Assembly: GCF_036227485.1 (NCBI RefSeq)
Contig: NZ_CP109479.1
Location: 10,106,001-10,170,000 of the forward strand
From: Streptomyces sp. NBC_01451
GTDB lineage: Bacteria; Actinomycetota; Actinomycetes; Streptomycetales; Streptomycetaceae
Direction: 5' to 3'
DNA: 64,000 nucleotides
Below, piece after piece: positions 36,877 to 45,551 of the stretch. The notes beneath the pieces are model-generated. The model did no database searches. It was given only the letters and a program-made list of their open reading frames with translations, and was not told the DNA's origin. Numbering within the stretch: position 1 is the stretch's first letter; every line of letters begins with the position of its first letter. Position numbers and translations under genes: made by a program.

Positions 36877-39849
36877 TCATACGTTCTCGACGGGGGTGGG
36901 ACGGGCCGGTGTGAGGAGTTCGTTGATGAGATGCTCGGTGGCCGCCTCCATTGAACAGTCCAGCGCCCGGTTGATCTGCTGTACGCGGGTGATGGCGGTG
37001 TGCAGGCCCTGCCGGTTGCCGGCCGCGTGCTCGATCCGCAGCCAGTCCCGGTAGAGCAGCTCTGCGGTGTCGTCGACGTCGAGGGCGGTCGCGATGGCCT
37101 GGCGGGCCGTGCTGAGGTCGTGGTGGGGGCCTGCGGGGGTGCGGTGGGTGGCCACGGTGTGCGCGACGTCGATGATGCGTGTGATCATTTCCTGTTGGTT
37201 GGGCTCGGCCCAGGGCAGGGGTTTTCCCCCGAAGGGGCGGCCCCGTACCAGTGTCAGTGCTTTCTCCAGGTCGGTCAGTCCCGCCGGCCCCAGTGGCAGG
37301 GCGCGTTCGGTGAGCTGCAGGAAGCGGTTCCAGTCGCAGCGCACGCCGGGGGCCAGCCGGTAGGGGTCGTCGCCGGAACGGCGGCGCGGCACATAGGGGT
37401 GGCCGGCGGGATCGTTGCCCAGGGAGCGGCGCAGGCCTTGCAGCCGGGCGTTGAGGGTGCTGGACGACCAGGGGCTGGCGGGGTCCATGTCGGAGCACAG
37501 CGCGTCCGCGCTGCGCCCGGGCCGGAAGAACAGCAGGGCGGCGAGCTGGGCCATGCGGGGACCGTGGCCGGTGCTGTCCACGCCGGTCACCTCGACCGGG
37601 CCCAGGACGCGGATCTCCGGCGCGTGCAGGTCATGTGCCTGGCGCTGTTCGGCCTCCGGCCTCATGCCGTCCTCGCTGGAGTCCTTGTCGTCGTCGGCCG
37701 CCGTGGTCTTCTCGCTGGCAGGGGCCTGTCCGGCTGCCGGGGGTGCTGCTTGGCCGTCGCGGCCAGGCGCGGCGCCGGCCTCCGACGGTGTCGTGGCGGC
37801 CGGCAGGAGGCGCAGTCCGGACGGATCTGTGGTGGCGGCGAGCAGGGCCGGGAACACCCCGCCGCGTACGTCTGTCACCGCTGTCGGTGAGGGACGTGCG
37901 GCAGCGGGGGTGGGCTGCTGCGGCGCGGGCTGTTCGCACTGCCGCATCCCGTCGGGCTCGTCCGGGACCTCCTGCCAGGGGCCTTCGGCCGGGTGGGGCG
38001 GCTGCCCGGACACCTTCAGCGCCGTGGTGATCTGAACGTACGCGGCGTGTTCCAGGCGCTGCACCGTGATGGCGGTGCCGGCGTGGTTGAGGTTCTGCGG
38101 CCGGCTGAGGGACGCGTTGAGGATCTCCGCGTCGGGGAAGTGGGAGGCTGCTGAACTGGCGGGTGCGATCAGCGTGACGGGGACGCTGCCGGACTTGTCG
38201 ATGACCTCGGCGAACTGCCAGGCGGTGTCCGCGTCCAGGGGGGACGCGCACAACAGCAGATACGGCTGATGCCGGGTTTCGGGCAGCTGGTGTGCTTCCA
38301 GCAGCCGTTCGCTCAGATCACGCAGCGCGTGGGTGGCCTTGCGCATGTGGGCGATCCGTGTGGTGGGCAGCAGCTGCGGCAGGTCCTCGCCGAACCCGAT
38401 GGTGACGACCTCGACGTCGCTCGCCCACGGGCTCATCCCGATCTCCAGAGCAAGTGACGTGCACACCTCGGTGATGTGGACCGGGTTGCCGTCCAGGAGC
38501 AGCGCGGGCACGTGCGCGAGGTTGAGCAGGAGCAGGCTGTCCGTTTCGGTGCTGCCGATGGCCGGGCCGCCCGCAGCGGCGGGGGAGGCAGGACAGGGTC
38601 CGCAGGCTGTGGGGACAGCTGGTGGGCCAGGGTCCGCAGAGCGATGTCGAGGCGGGCCGCTCCGCTCGGCTCGGCGGTGGCCGCCAACTGGGCCTCGGCC
38701 GGAGAAGTTTCCGATGCGATGGCGATCTTCTCGCCGGGTTTGCGGCGTCGGCGCTGCAGCGTCCTACGCAGGGCGAGGGCGCCGGTGATGGCGGCGGCCA
38801 AGAGCGCGCCGGCGCCGAAAACCGTGCGCAGGTTCAGCGGGCTACTGGCCGGAGCCGTCGCAGGGGGCTCGGACGCCGTGGTCGCAGAGGATGCGCCAGA
38901 GCCGGACGATTCCGCCGTCGAAGGGGGCGCTGTAGAGGACGAGACGCTGGCACCGGGCCGGGGCGTCACGGAAGCCGGTGTAGAAGGCAACGCCTGCTCC
39001 TGTCCGGGCTGCTGGGCCGGACGGCTCGCTGGTGTGCTGGGGGCTGACGACTCTGGTGCGGGCGCGGTGGTCAGGCTCGGTACGGGCGCCTGCTCTTCCC
39101 CGTTGCCGCCGCCCGGCTCCTGCCCGGCATCGGGCTTGTGGGGTGCCGGGGGAGCGGTCTCCTGGCGGGCCCGCTCATCGCCCTGGTCGCGATCATTGGA
39201 CGGCCCGTCGGGCTGGACACCAGGCACCGTGACCTGCTGCCCCGCGTAGATGACGTCCGGGTCGGCGATGGCGGGCAGGCCGCCCGGCTGCCGCGTGCCC
39301 CGGCTGGCCTCGAACAGCTGCGGCCACGCGTCACCGTCCCCGAGCTCCTCCTGCGCGATCTTCGACAGGAAGTCGCCCGGCTGGACCGTGACCACGTGCG
39401 CGGTGTGCTCCCCGGCAGCCGCAGCGCTGTCACCCGACTGCGGACGAACACCTCCCGCGGCACCGGAGGTAGCGGGCATCTCCAGCTGCCAGCCGGGCTG
39501 CAGAAAGCTGTTCGCGCGGAAGACTTGGCCGTCCGTCATGGTCCGGCCCTCGTTCAGGCCGGCGATCTCCCGCCACCGCTCACCGTCCCCCAACTCCCGC
39601 TCGGCGATGCCCCACAGACTCTCCGCGGGCCGCGTCTCGCGCACCGTGTACGACGTGCGGGACGCTGACGTACCCGCGGCGGACGCCGAGGCTTGTTCGG
39701 CTTCGGTGACCTGCGGGGCTTTTGTCACTTGGCCGGGGACGCGGGATGCGGTGGTGTCCGGCGCGGCCTGCGCGTCGGACGCCAGAGCCGAACTGGTGGG
39801 CAGCAGGACCAGGATGCTGCCGATCAGAAGAGCGGCGGCCCGCTGCGAC
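36877..39849 (-). pseudogene. LysM / BTAD-domain membrane regulator, frameshifted and 5'-truncated
   Basis: From the 5' side: a transmembrane helix ('RAAALLIGSILVLLPTSSAL') with nothing before it, two LysM-like modules ('VRETRPAESLWGIAERELGD', 'VTVQPGDFLSKIAQEELGDG'), a linker, a second membrane helix, and then a frame change near 38590 in the run CCTCCCCCGCC. The other frame continues 'IGSTETDSLLLLNLAHVPAL' into a BTAD-type winged helix and TPR region ('WSSSTLNARLQGLRRSLGND', 'DTAELLYRDWLRIEHAAGN'). Full-length relatives begin with further membrane helices missing here. Truncation coincides with the terminal-repeat array at 39850. The pair with DUF2637 is typical of Streptomyces conjugative elements. 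Confidence 0.75.
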
Positions 39850-39960
39850 TTCTCATTTTGGTGTCACCGGTGGTTCTCAGCTGGATGTCATGCATCTCTA
39901 CTGGTCGAAGCGCAGAGTTGGTGACATCAAGTGAGAAGTCTTGGTGACATCGCGTGAGAA
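39850..39960. repeat. Four copies of a TTCTCA-n-GATGTCACC motif, IS21-like terminal repeats
   Basis: Two plus-oriented copies (39850-39870 TTCTCATTTTGGTGTCACCGG in part; 39874-39893) face two minus-oriented copies (39918-39937 and 39941-39960, TTGGTGACATCnnGTGAGAA). Multiple subterminal repeats of this kind are typical of IS21/Mu-type transposons. Here both ends lie about 25 bases apart with no genes between, as in a MITE or a collapsed element. The array abuts the truncated LysM-BTAD gene. Confidence 0.6.
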
Positions 39961-40317
39961 TTCCCAGCGCACTGAGATGAGAAGGCCATAGGAGTGGCTC
40001 TCTGACCTGCCGTTTTGTGCTTTGACCTTGCTAGGTGAGAGCCGTGCGTGGTGGCCGAGAAGTCTGATCCTCAAGGACCGTCGCTGGGTGAATGAACCCG
40101 AGCGCTGTGACCGGGCATTGCAGGTTGCTGTGTCCGTCGGCTGGCCGATCGGCTATCACCGTCCTGCTGAGGGCTGGGACCGAGTGGGAGCACGTAAGCA
40201 TGGTGCTCCGACGGTTCGTCCGTAGTGTTACTGAGATTCCGTGCGTGATGTCGCGCGACGCGGAGTCTCTGAGCTGGGAATCTCGTCGACCGTCCGGCGA
40301 CATGACGCCGAGATCAT
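39961..40317. other. Intergenic between repeat array and CRISPR array 1
   Basis: About 350 bases. No gene recognised; no match to the missing LysM-BTAD N-terminus was seen here. Confidence 0.4.
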
Positions 40318-40529
40318 CAGTAGACCCCCACCCAGGTGGGGAAGACATCGTCCTCGTCGTCGTGATCATGATCCAGAAGGAGAGACCCCCACGTGTGTGG
40401 GGAAGGCACCCGGATCATGTAGTCACCGCCTTGGTAGAGCGAGAGACCCCCAGGTGTGTGGGGAAGGCGGGCCGATCTTGGGAATGGAGGCCTGTGGATA
40501 GGAGAGACCCCCAGATGTGTGGGGAAGGC
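40318..40529 (-). CRISPR. Type I-E CRISPR array 1 (4 repeats, 3 spacers)
   Basis: Four 29-base repeats at an exact 61-base period give 32-base spacers. On the plus strand the repeat reads GGAGAGACCCCC...GTGGGGAAGGC. Read on the minus strand it has the I-E layout: GCCTT, stem CCCCAC/GTGGGG, then an 8-base GTCTCTCC handle. The leftmost repeat is degenerate, as expected for the leader-distal end, and the AT-rich leader is on the right, so transcription is leftward. Confidence 0.93.
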
Positions 40530-40561
40530 TCTTACTGGCCAGCGGGCTTGAAGATCGACAG

Positions 40562-40590
40562 ACTATTTTTTGCTTACTTTACACGGGCTG
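40562..40590 (-). promoter_or_regulatory. Leader of CRISPR array 1
   Basis: The AT-rich block TATTTTTTGCTTACTTTAC lies about 33 bases right of the last repeat. The same block with few changes lies about 34 bases right of array 2, which identifies it as the shared leader core and fixes the direction of both arrays. Confidence 0.7.
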
Positions 40591-40762
40591 GCTGTGCCGG
40601 TGAGGGGGTGTTGGCGTAGATACCGAGCAGTTGTTCGGCGTGCCGGGGGAGTGGTCTTGGCGGACCACAGGCTCTTGGCCCTATGTCACAACGAGGCGCT
40701 CTCCTTGCTTATAGAGGGGAGCGCGGCGTGACGGACGCCGCCGTGGAAACCGGGGGTGGGGT

Positions 40763-40999
40763 ATGGATCCCTTGACGGCAACGGCCGCGGCGGGAGTCGC
40801 CGCGAGCGTGTACATTCTGCGCCTTGGCCATCGTTGGATCAGGCTCCGCGCGCAGATCCGGCGTGTGGAGCTCCACCAGCAAGGGCTGTCGGAACGCGCC
40901 CGGTCGCTGCCGCCGGGCAGCCGCCTCATCGAGAAGACGGCGCATCACGACGTCGATATTTTGATCGGCAGCACGGCTGCCGCCCGGCCCGCGAGGTGA
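40763..40999 (+). CDS. Small membrane-associated protein, paralogue of 19657-19899
   Basis: 78 residues from ATG 40763. Hydrophobic N-terminus ('LTATAAAGVAASVYILRLGH'), a basic stretch and 'LPPGSRLIE' match the 80-residue protein upstream of the ECF sigma factor at 19.1-19.6 kb. It overlaps the following truncated sigma gene (TGATG), reproducing the same gene order. Confidence 0.7.
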   Translation: MDPLTATAAAGVAASVYILRLGHRWIRLRAQIRRVELHQQGLSERARSLPPGSRLIEKTAHHDVDILIGSTAAARPAR

Positions 41000-41331
41000 T
41001 GCGCGACATGACCATCGAACAGTCGCCCCCGCCTGTCCGTGCTACGGCCGCAGAGGCCCCGCCGAAGCCTGCCCTCATCCGGCGCGATGACTTCAATGCC
41101 TTCTACACACGGGAGATGAGCGCGGTCACGGTGTTCCTGATGCACCAGGGTGCCACCGCCTACGAAGCGGCCGACGCCGCCCACGAGGCCATGACCAAAC
41201 TCCTGCCGGACCTGTGGCAAACATTGGATCACCCCCGGACCTGGTTACGGGTTACTGCCCGTTCCCGAGCCGAGCAGCGAGTCCGCGCACGCGTAACGCC
41301 ACCGAGCGAAAGGGAATGCCGACTCGGCTAG
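40999..41331 (+). pseudogene. ECF sigma factor, truncated after region 2
   Basis: 110 codons. 'RRDDFNAFYTREMSAVTVFL' and 'AHEAMTKLLPDLWQTLDHPR' align with region 2 of the sigma factor at 19086-19655. After 'TWLRVTA' the homology ends and region 4 is absent, so promoter recognition would be lost. The 3' part overlaps a small minus-strand gene, which marks the rearrangement point. Confidence 0.7.
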
Positions 41332-41487
41332 GAACTGGTCGCCCGCCCCGTCGAAGTGGAATACCGCTGACAGGTCGTCAAGGTGCATCCGCAGGGCCCG
41401 GGTGGCTGCCCGTAGACGCAGAGTCGTGTGATCTGCCTCCCGGCCGTCAGGGCGTCCGCTGTTTGCTCCCTGCGGCTGCCCGTTCAT
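41245..41487 (-). CDS. Hypothetical small protein
   Basis: 80 residues from ATG 41487, which has a purine-rich GGGGTGGAG directly upstream. Helical middle 'LRLRAATRALRMHLDDLSAV' then 'FPFARWRYACADSLLG'. It may itself be cut at the 3' end where it meets the truncated sigma gene. No family recognised. Confidence 0.45.
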   Translation of the reverse strand: MNGQPQGANSGRPDGREADHTTLRLRAATRALRMHLDDLSAVFHFDGAGDQFLAESAFPFARWRYACADSLLGSGTGSNP

Positions 41488-41567
41488 CTCCACCCCTGTC
41501 TGCCGTCGATGCCCTGCCGATTCCCGGACGGGGATCCTCCTCGGTGACCTTCTGTGAAGCCGATCGT

Positions 41568-41861
41568 TCAGGTGGGTGTGGTACGTCGCGGGCCGGGGGT
41601 GCGGACGTGGGGGAGGTCGTTGCGGCCGGCGTCGTCGGCCAGAGCGTCCTCGGGCAGGCCCCGGTAGCGGTGCAGCAGGAGGGCCAGTTGCTCGGGCTGG
41701 GCTTCGGCAGTGGTCACCAGGGCGGCCAGCAACTCGGCGCGTGAGGTGCGTTCGCCGGCCGCCGTGGCGGCGCGGACCAGGATGTTCAGACGACGGTCGA
41801 CGTCCTCGGGCCACTGCACCGAGGTCGTACGGCGCTGCTGCTGATGGTGCAGCAACTCCAT
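41568..41861 (-). CDS. Small putative DNA-binding regulator
   Basis: 97 residues. 'TSVQWPEDVDRRLNILVRAA' followed by 'GERTSRAELLAALVTTAEAQ' has the beta-strand/helix-helix pattern of ribbon-helix-helix proteins. It is divergent from the HMUDK-type gene across a 48-base AT-rich gap, a good position for an autoregulator of that gene. Confidence 0.6.
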   Translation of the reverse strand: MELLHHQQQRRTTSVQWPEDVDRRLNILVRAATAAGERTSRAELLAALVTTAEAQPEQLALLLHRYRGLPEDALADDAGRNDLPHVRTPGPRRTTPT

Positions 41862-41909
41862 GGCTCCCCCTCGGTGACAGCTGACCTATAACAAATATAT
41901 ATTGCGCAC
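41862..41909. promoter_or_regulatory. AT-rich divergent promoter/operator gap
   Basis: CTATAACAAATATATATTGC is a striking AT island in this GC-rich DNA, lying between the RHH-like gene and the thymine-pyrophosphorylase-like gene. It is so close to ATG 41910 that either the transcript is leaderless or the true start is ATG 41967. Confidence 0.55.
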
Positions 41910-42926
41910 ATGGTGACGTTGCTGCAAGACCGTCAGACGATCGATGGCCGGGACACGGTGCCGGAGATGCTGCGGGTGGCGGGGCGGGAACTGCGGCCGA
42001 CGCCGGTGTTCGACACCTATTGGCGGTTCGCCGCCGCCCGGCAGGCGGTCTATGAGGCGCGCCTGGAGGGCCGGGCGCGGCCGTGGACCCACGATCCGAT
42101 CCTGGCCGGGCACCGGTTCACCAACTGCTACCGGGCTGCCGACCGCGTCAGCCAGGTCCTGATCACGGACGTGATCTACCAGGGGTCGCAGGACTGGGAG
42201 GACGTGTTCTTCCGCACCCTGCTGTTCAAGGTCTTCAACAAGGAGTCCACCTGGCGGCTGCTCAACCGCGAACTGGGCGAGGTGCGCTGGGGCAGCTATG
42301 CCTTCGACGCGTACGACCGGGTGCTCTCAGCGGTCTTCGCGCGGGGGGAGCGGCTGTACTCGGCCGCCTACATCGTTCCGCCGCCGCAGCTGGGGGAGAG
42401 CCGCAAGCACCGCAATCATCTGCGGCTGCTGGAGAGGATGATGACGACCGGCGCCCCGGAGCGCGTTGCGGGGGCATCGACGATGCGGGAGGCCTACGAG
42501 GTACTGCTCGGCTACCCGGCACTCGGCCCGTTCCTCGCCTACCAGTTCACCATCGACCTCAACTACGCTCCGCAGCTGACGTTTTCGGAGATGGACTTCG
42601 TGGTTCCCGGGCCGGGAGCGCGTGACGGCATCCGTAAATGCTTCGGTCCGGCAGCCGATGGCATCGAGGCCGAGGTCATCCGCTACATGGCTGCTTCCCA
42701 GGACGAGCATTTCGCCCGTCTGGGGCTGTCCTTCACCGGGCTGGGGGGGCGGCCGCTGCAGCTGATCGACTGCCAGAACCTGTTCTGCGAGGTCGACAAG
42801 TACGCGCGTGTTGCCCACCCGGACATCGCCGGTATCAGCGGCCGCAGCCGTATCAAGCAGGTCTACCGCCAGGACGCTGCTCCGGTACGGGCCTGGTTCC
42901 CGCCCAAGTGGGGCCTGAACGCCTAG
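41910..42926 (+). CDS. Alpha-glutamyl/putrescinyl thymine pyrophosphorylase-like (HMUDK_hel) protein
   Basis: 338 residues, all helical. 'PVFDTYWRFAAARQAVYEAR', 'HRFTNCYRAADRVSQVLI', 'VFFRTLLFKVFNKESTWRLL' and 'FLAYQFTIDLNYAPQLTFSE' match the helical domain linked to 5-hydroxymethyl-dU DNA kinases and to thymine pyrophosphorylases that build hypermodified thymines in phage DNA. In bacteria such genes occur in prophages and mobile islands. Next to it are a thymidylate-synthase-like gene and a MazG-type gene, which fits a role on modified pyrimidine nucleotides or DNA. Substrate unknown; it could also be a defence component. Start uncertain (41910 or 41967). Confidence 0.8.
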   Translation: MVTLLQDRQTIDGRDTVPEMLRVAGRELRPTPVFDTYWRFAAARQAVYEARLEGRARPWTHDPILAGHRFTNCYRAADRVSQVLITDVIYQGSQDWEDVFFRTLLFKVFNKESTWRLLNRELGEVRWGSYAFDAYDRVLSAVFARGERLYSAAYIVPPPQLGESRKHRNHLRLLERMMTTGAPERVAGASTMREAYEVLLGYPALGPFLAYQFTIDLNYAPQLTFSEMDFVVPGPGARDGIRKCFGPAADGIEAEVIRYMAASQDEHFARLGLSFTGLGGRPLQLIDCQNLFCEVDKYARVAHPDIAGISGRSRIKQVYRQDAAPVRAWFPPKWGLNA

Positions 42927-42960
42927 AGACGGGCGCTGCGGGCCGGTGCCGGGTGCCCGC

Positions 42961-43809
42961 TCAGGCACCCAGCCCGAACAGTGGTGTGGTCAAGGCATCC
43001 TGGAGTGCGCCGAGTTCTGATTTAGTGCAGTCCAGCCGGGCGCAGCCGGACATGACGCTCACCGTGCCGGGTGTGAGGTTGGCATGCCGGGCGACCCAGG
43101 CGCAGAGGTGGCCCAGGGCGAGGTAGTTTCCGTAGGCACGGTCGAACATGTAGTGGCTGCGGTAGTAGGCGGCCAGGTGCACGGTGTTGGTGGCGCTGTC
43201 GAGCTGGAAGGAACAGTGGCTCAGGCAGGGGAAATCCAGTGTCTGTGTGTCGAGCGAGGCCGCTCGGATCACGGCTTCGGACCCGGCGGCGCTCTGCGCC
43301 GGCTCGTCCTCCTCCCACTCGCTCGCGTCATCGTCTGCGACATGGGCGGTGCCGGCCTCGTAGACCGCGCTCCACTTCGCCGAGGTGCGCAGTTTGTCCA
43401 GGCGCCTGATGACCCGGGCGAGCTGGTCGACCGGCTGCGGCTTGTCGGGGGTGCCGGGATAGGAGACGAGCCGGCCGAAGTAGGTGCCGTGGACGTTGCG
43501 GTGGATTTCCTGCAGCCGCGGATACAGGGCCCGGTAGCGGGCGGTGAGCTCGTCGTGAGTGGTGCAGGTCGCGGCGAGTGCGGTGGGGAAGAGCGTGTTG
43601 ACGACCGTGTCGATGGGATACAGGGGTTTGGTGGTGCGGGCGGCGCGCAGCCGGTCGAGTTCGGCCCGCAGATGGGGGTCCTCGTGCAGGGGGCGGGCGA
43701 TCCGGACCATGGTGTGGAAGGCCTTGTTGCCCGGGATCTCCGACAGGCGGGTGCAGGCTTCCAGCCAGGCACGGGAGACGTCCGTGGCGTCGACGGTGAT
43801 CGTGTGCAT
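42961..43809 (-). CDS. Thymidylate-synthase-like protein
   Basis: 282 residues. The C-terminal half shows the TS pattern: 'LDFPCLSHCSFQLDS' with the candidate catalytic Cys in PC, then 'LAAYYRSHYMFDRAYGNYLA' in place of 'YQRSxDxxxGxPFN', then 'LGHLCAWVA'. The N-terminal half is not obviously TS-like. Relatives include dUMP/dCMP hydroxymethylases of phages. It is convergent with the HMUDK-type gene (35 bases apart) and first after the ImmA gene. A reaction on the C5 of a pyrimidine nucleotide is likely; which one is unknown. Confidence 0.72.
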   Translation of the reverse strand: MHTITVDATDVSRAWLEACTRLSEIPGNKAFHTMVRIARPLHEDPHLRAELDRLRAARTTKPLYPIDTVVNTLFPTALAATCTTHDELTARYRALYPRLQEIHRNVHGTYFGRLVSYPGTPDKPQPVDQLARVIRRLDKLRTSAKWSAVYEAGTAHVADDDASEWEEDEPAQSAAGSEAVIRAASLDTQTLDFPCLSHCSFQLDSATNTVHLAAYYRSHYMFDRAYGNYLALGHLCAWVARHANLTPGTVSVMSGCARLDCTKSELGALQDALTTPLFGLGA

Positions 43810-43842
43810 CGGCTCGCTCCTTTATCGGCAAAGAGGCGGCGT

Positions 43843-44760
43843 TCAGGACCAGAAGGCGTCGGAGCCCTCGCGGCCGGGCGTGCGCCGCAGTGTCACCCGG
43901 AACAGCTCACCGGCATGGGCCGTGGCGGTCACGACCGTGTCGCTCGTCATGTCCTCGCTCACCCATACGGCCCTGGGCTGCTGCGGGGCGGGGAACAGGT
44001 CCAGCAGGGGCATCTGGCTACCGGTGTCCGGCGGGGTGAGAGACAGCCCGGCGGGCAGGTGCTCGAAGGCTGCGGAGGAGATGTCCAGCAGCAGGCAGTC
44101 TCCAGCGGCCACATGCAGCAGGGCGTCGTGCGCGGCGGGCGCCAGGACGTGGACGTGCGCGCGCGGTCCGACCGGCAGCCCGCCGGTGAGGTCCGCCTTG
44201 AGGGCAGCGGGGGAGGGCTTGAGCCACACCGCCTCGGTAGGCCGGTCGATCATCTTCAGCCGCACCAGGTGGCGCACTGTGGTGGCATACGGCGCGCCTA
44301 GCCAGCGGGCCGTCCGATACGCGTCCAGCGGGGAGCCGGGGCGTGTGAGGCCGCAGCGGACCAGCGCGGCACGGGCGGCCGGGCGGGGCATCAGGAACCA
44401 GGAGGCGAAGGCCTCGGCTTCCTTCTCATGCTGCGGCCACCCCTCACCCCAGCGCCCCGATGACTGCTCCTCATGGTCGATGCTGCTGCCATGCCCCATC
44501 CGGTGGTGGCCCAGCTCGTGCGCGGCGGTGTGCCGCATGCTCACTTCTTCCAGGCCCGTGTTGAGCAGGCACGCCGGCCCGCCGGCGTACCGGTCTATGT
44601 ACAGACCGAGCAGACCGCCCAGTCTGCGTCCCACCACCTCCACCCCGGCGCGGCCCAGCGCGCCGAAGACGTCGATGTATCCGTCGTTGCTCGTGCCCAG
44701 GGCCTCATGGGCCTGGGCGGCCGCGATCATCGCGGCGCCGTGCGCGTTGTTCCAGCTCAC
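43843..44760 (-). CDS. ImmA/IrrE-family metallopeptidase
   Basis: 305 residues. Zinc motif HExxH in 'RHTAAHELGHHRMGH', with the third ligand likely in 'HEKEAEAFASWFLMP'. Such proteases cleave or inactivate a cognate XRE repressor, switching on mobile-element genes. Its start overlaps the end of the XRE gene (ATGA-type), giving the classic repressor/protease pair. The C-terminal ~130 residues are of unknown function. Confidence 0.88.
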   Translation of the reverse strand: MSWNNAHGAAMIAAAQAHEALGTSNDGYIDVFGALGRAGVEVVGRRLGGLLGLYIDRYAGGPACLLNTGLEEVSMRHTAAHELGHHRMGHGSSIDHEEQSSGRWGEGWPQHEKEAEAFASWFLMPRPAARAALVRCGLTRPGSPLDAYRTARWLGAPYATTVRHLVRLKMIDRPTEAVWLKPSPAALKADLTGGLPVGPRAHVHVLAPAAHDALLHVAAGDCLLLDISSAAFEHLPAGLSLTPPDTGSQMPLLDLFPAPQQPRAVWVSEDMTSDTVVTATAHAGELFRVTLRRTPGREGSDAFWS

Positions 44761-45170
44761 GCACCCCCCTCCCGGGCCCGGGGCGTCAGGCCCGGCTGGT
44801 CTTCCTCGGCCTGGCGCCGGGCCTGCAGGTACTGGACGAACTTCGCCACCTCGATGCGGTCGCCTTCGCTCAAGGGCTTCGCGGTGCGGGGAAGTCCGGC
44901 CAGCGCGTGTTCTCCGGCGTCGGCCGACTCCTCCTCGTCCAGGAAGTAGGAGGCCGGCAGCCGGTAGAGACGGGCGAGTTTCTGCAGCTCCATCACCTCC
45001 ACCTTGCGCAGTCCGCGCTCGATGTCACTGACGGCCGAGCGCACGATGCCGGTGCGCTCGGCGACCTGCTGCTGCGACAGCCCGAGATACTCGCGCGTGC
45101 CTTTGAGTCGCTGGCCCAGACGAGCGCGCTGGCCGGCGTCATCGGCGGAGAAGGGGGCGTTGTCGTTCAT
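44757..45170 (-). CDS. XRE-family repressor paired with ImmA
   Basis: 137 residues from ATG 45170. HTH 'LGLSQQQVAERTGIVRSAVS' and 'IERGLRKVEVMELQKLARLY'. The ATG overlaps the stop of the acyl carrier protein gene, so acp, xre and immA form one coupled unit. It probably represses this island. Confidence 0.88.
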   Translation of the reverse strand: MNDNAPFSADDAGQRARLGQRLKGTREYLGLSQQQVAERTGIVRSAVSDIERGLRKVEVMELQKLARLYRLPASYFLDEEESADAGEHALAGLPRTAKPLSEGDRIEVAKFVQYLQARRQAEEDQPGLTPRAREGGA

Positions 45171-45448
45171 GGCTGGTGCTCCTTGGCCTGCTGCATGGTG
45201 TCGTACACGGTCTCGGCGAACGCCCAGACCGAACGCAAAGAACGCCCGGCCTTGGCGTCGGCAGGTACACGAACACCGAAGTGCTCCTCGACGCGCGCCA
45301 GTATCTCCATGATCAGTACGGAGTCGATCGGCAAGTCCTGCCCCCGGGCCGCCAGTTCCTCGTACACCTCCTGGACCGGCCTGTCCTGGTACTCGGCAAG
45401 GAAATCGACCACGATGTCCACGATCTCCTGGACGCTCTGCGACGGCAT
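45167..45448 (-). CDS. Acyl carrier protein
   Basis: 93 residues. The phosphopantetheine site is 'LPIDSVLIMEIL', Ser in the DS(V/L) motif, within a helical ACP fold ('VQEIVDIVVDFLAEYQ', 'RVEEHFGVRVP'). It stands alone, with no ketosynthase or ligase nearby. Its partner may be outside the window, or it may carry an aminoacyl or acyl group for nucleotide modification. Divergent from the MazG-type gene. Confidence 0.82.
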   Translation of the reverse strand: MPSQSVQEIVDIVVDFLAEYQDRPVQEVYEELAARGQDLPIDSVLIMEILARVEEHFGVRVPADAKAGRSLRSVWAFAETVYDTMQQAKEHQP

Positions 45449-45551
45449 GCTCTGGATTCCCCCCTTTCACTCAACTCCCGGACAGGCAGCCCGACGTGAC
45501 CTACTGTAGAGCGATGTCGGGAAATCCGACAGACTTGTTGGAAGATCCTTC

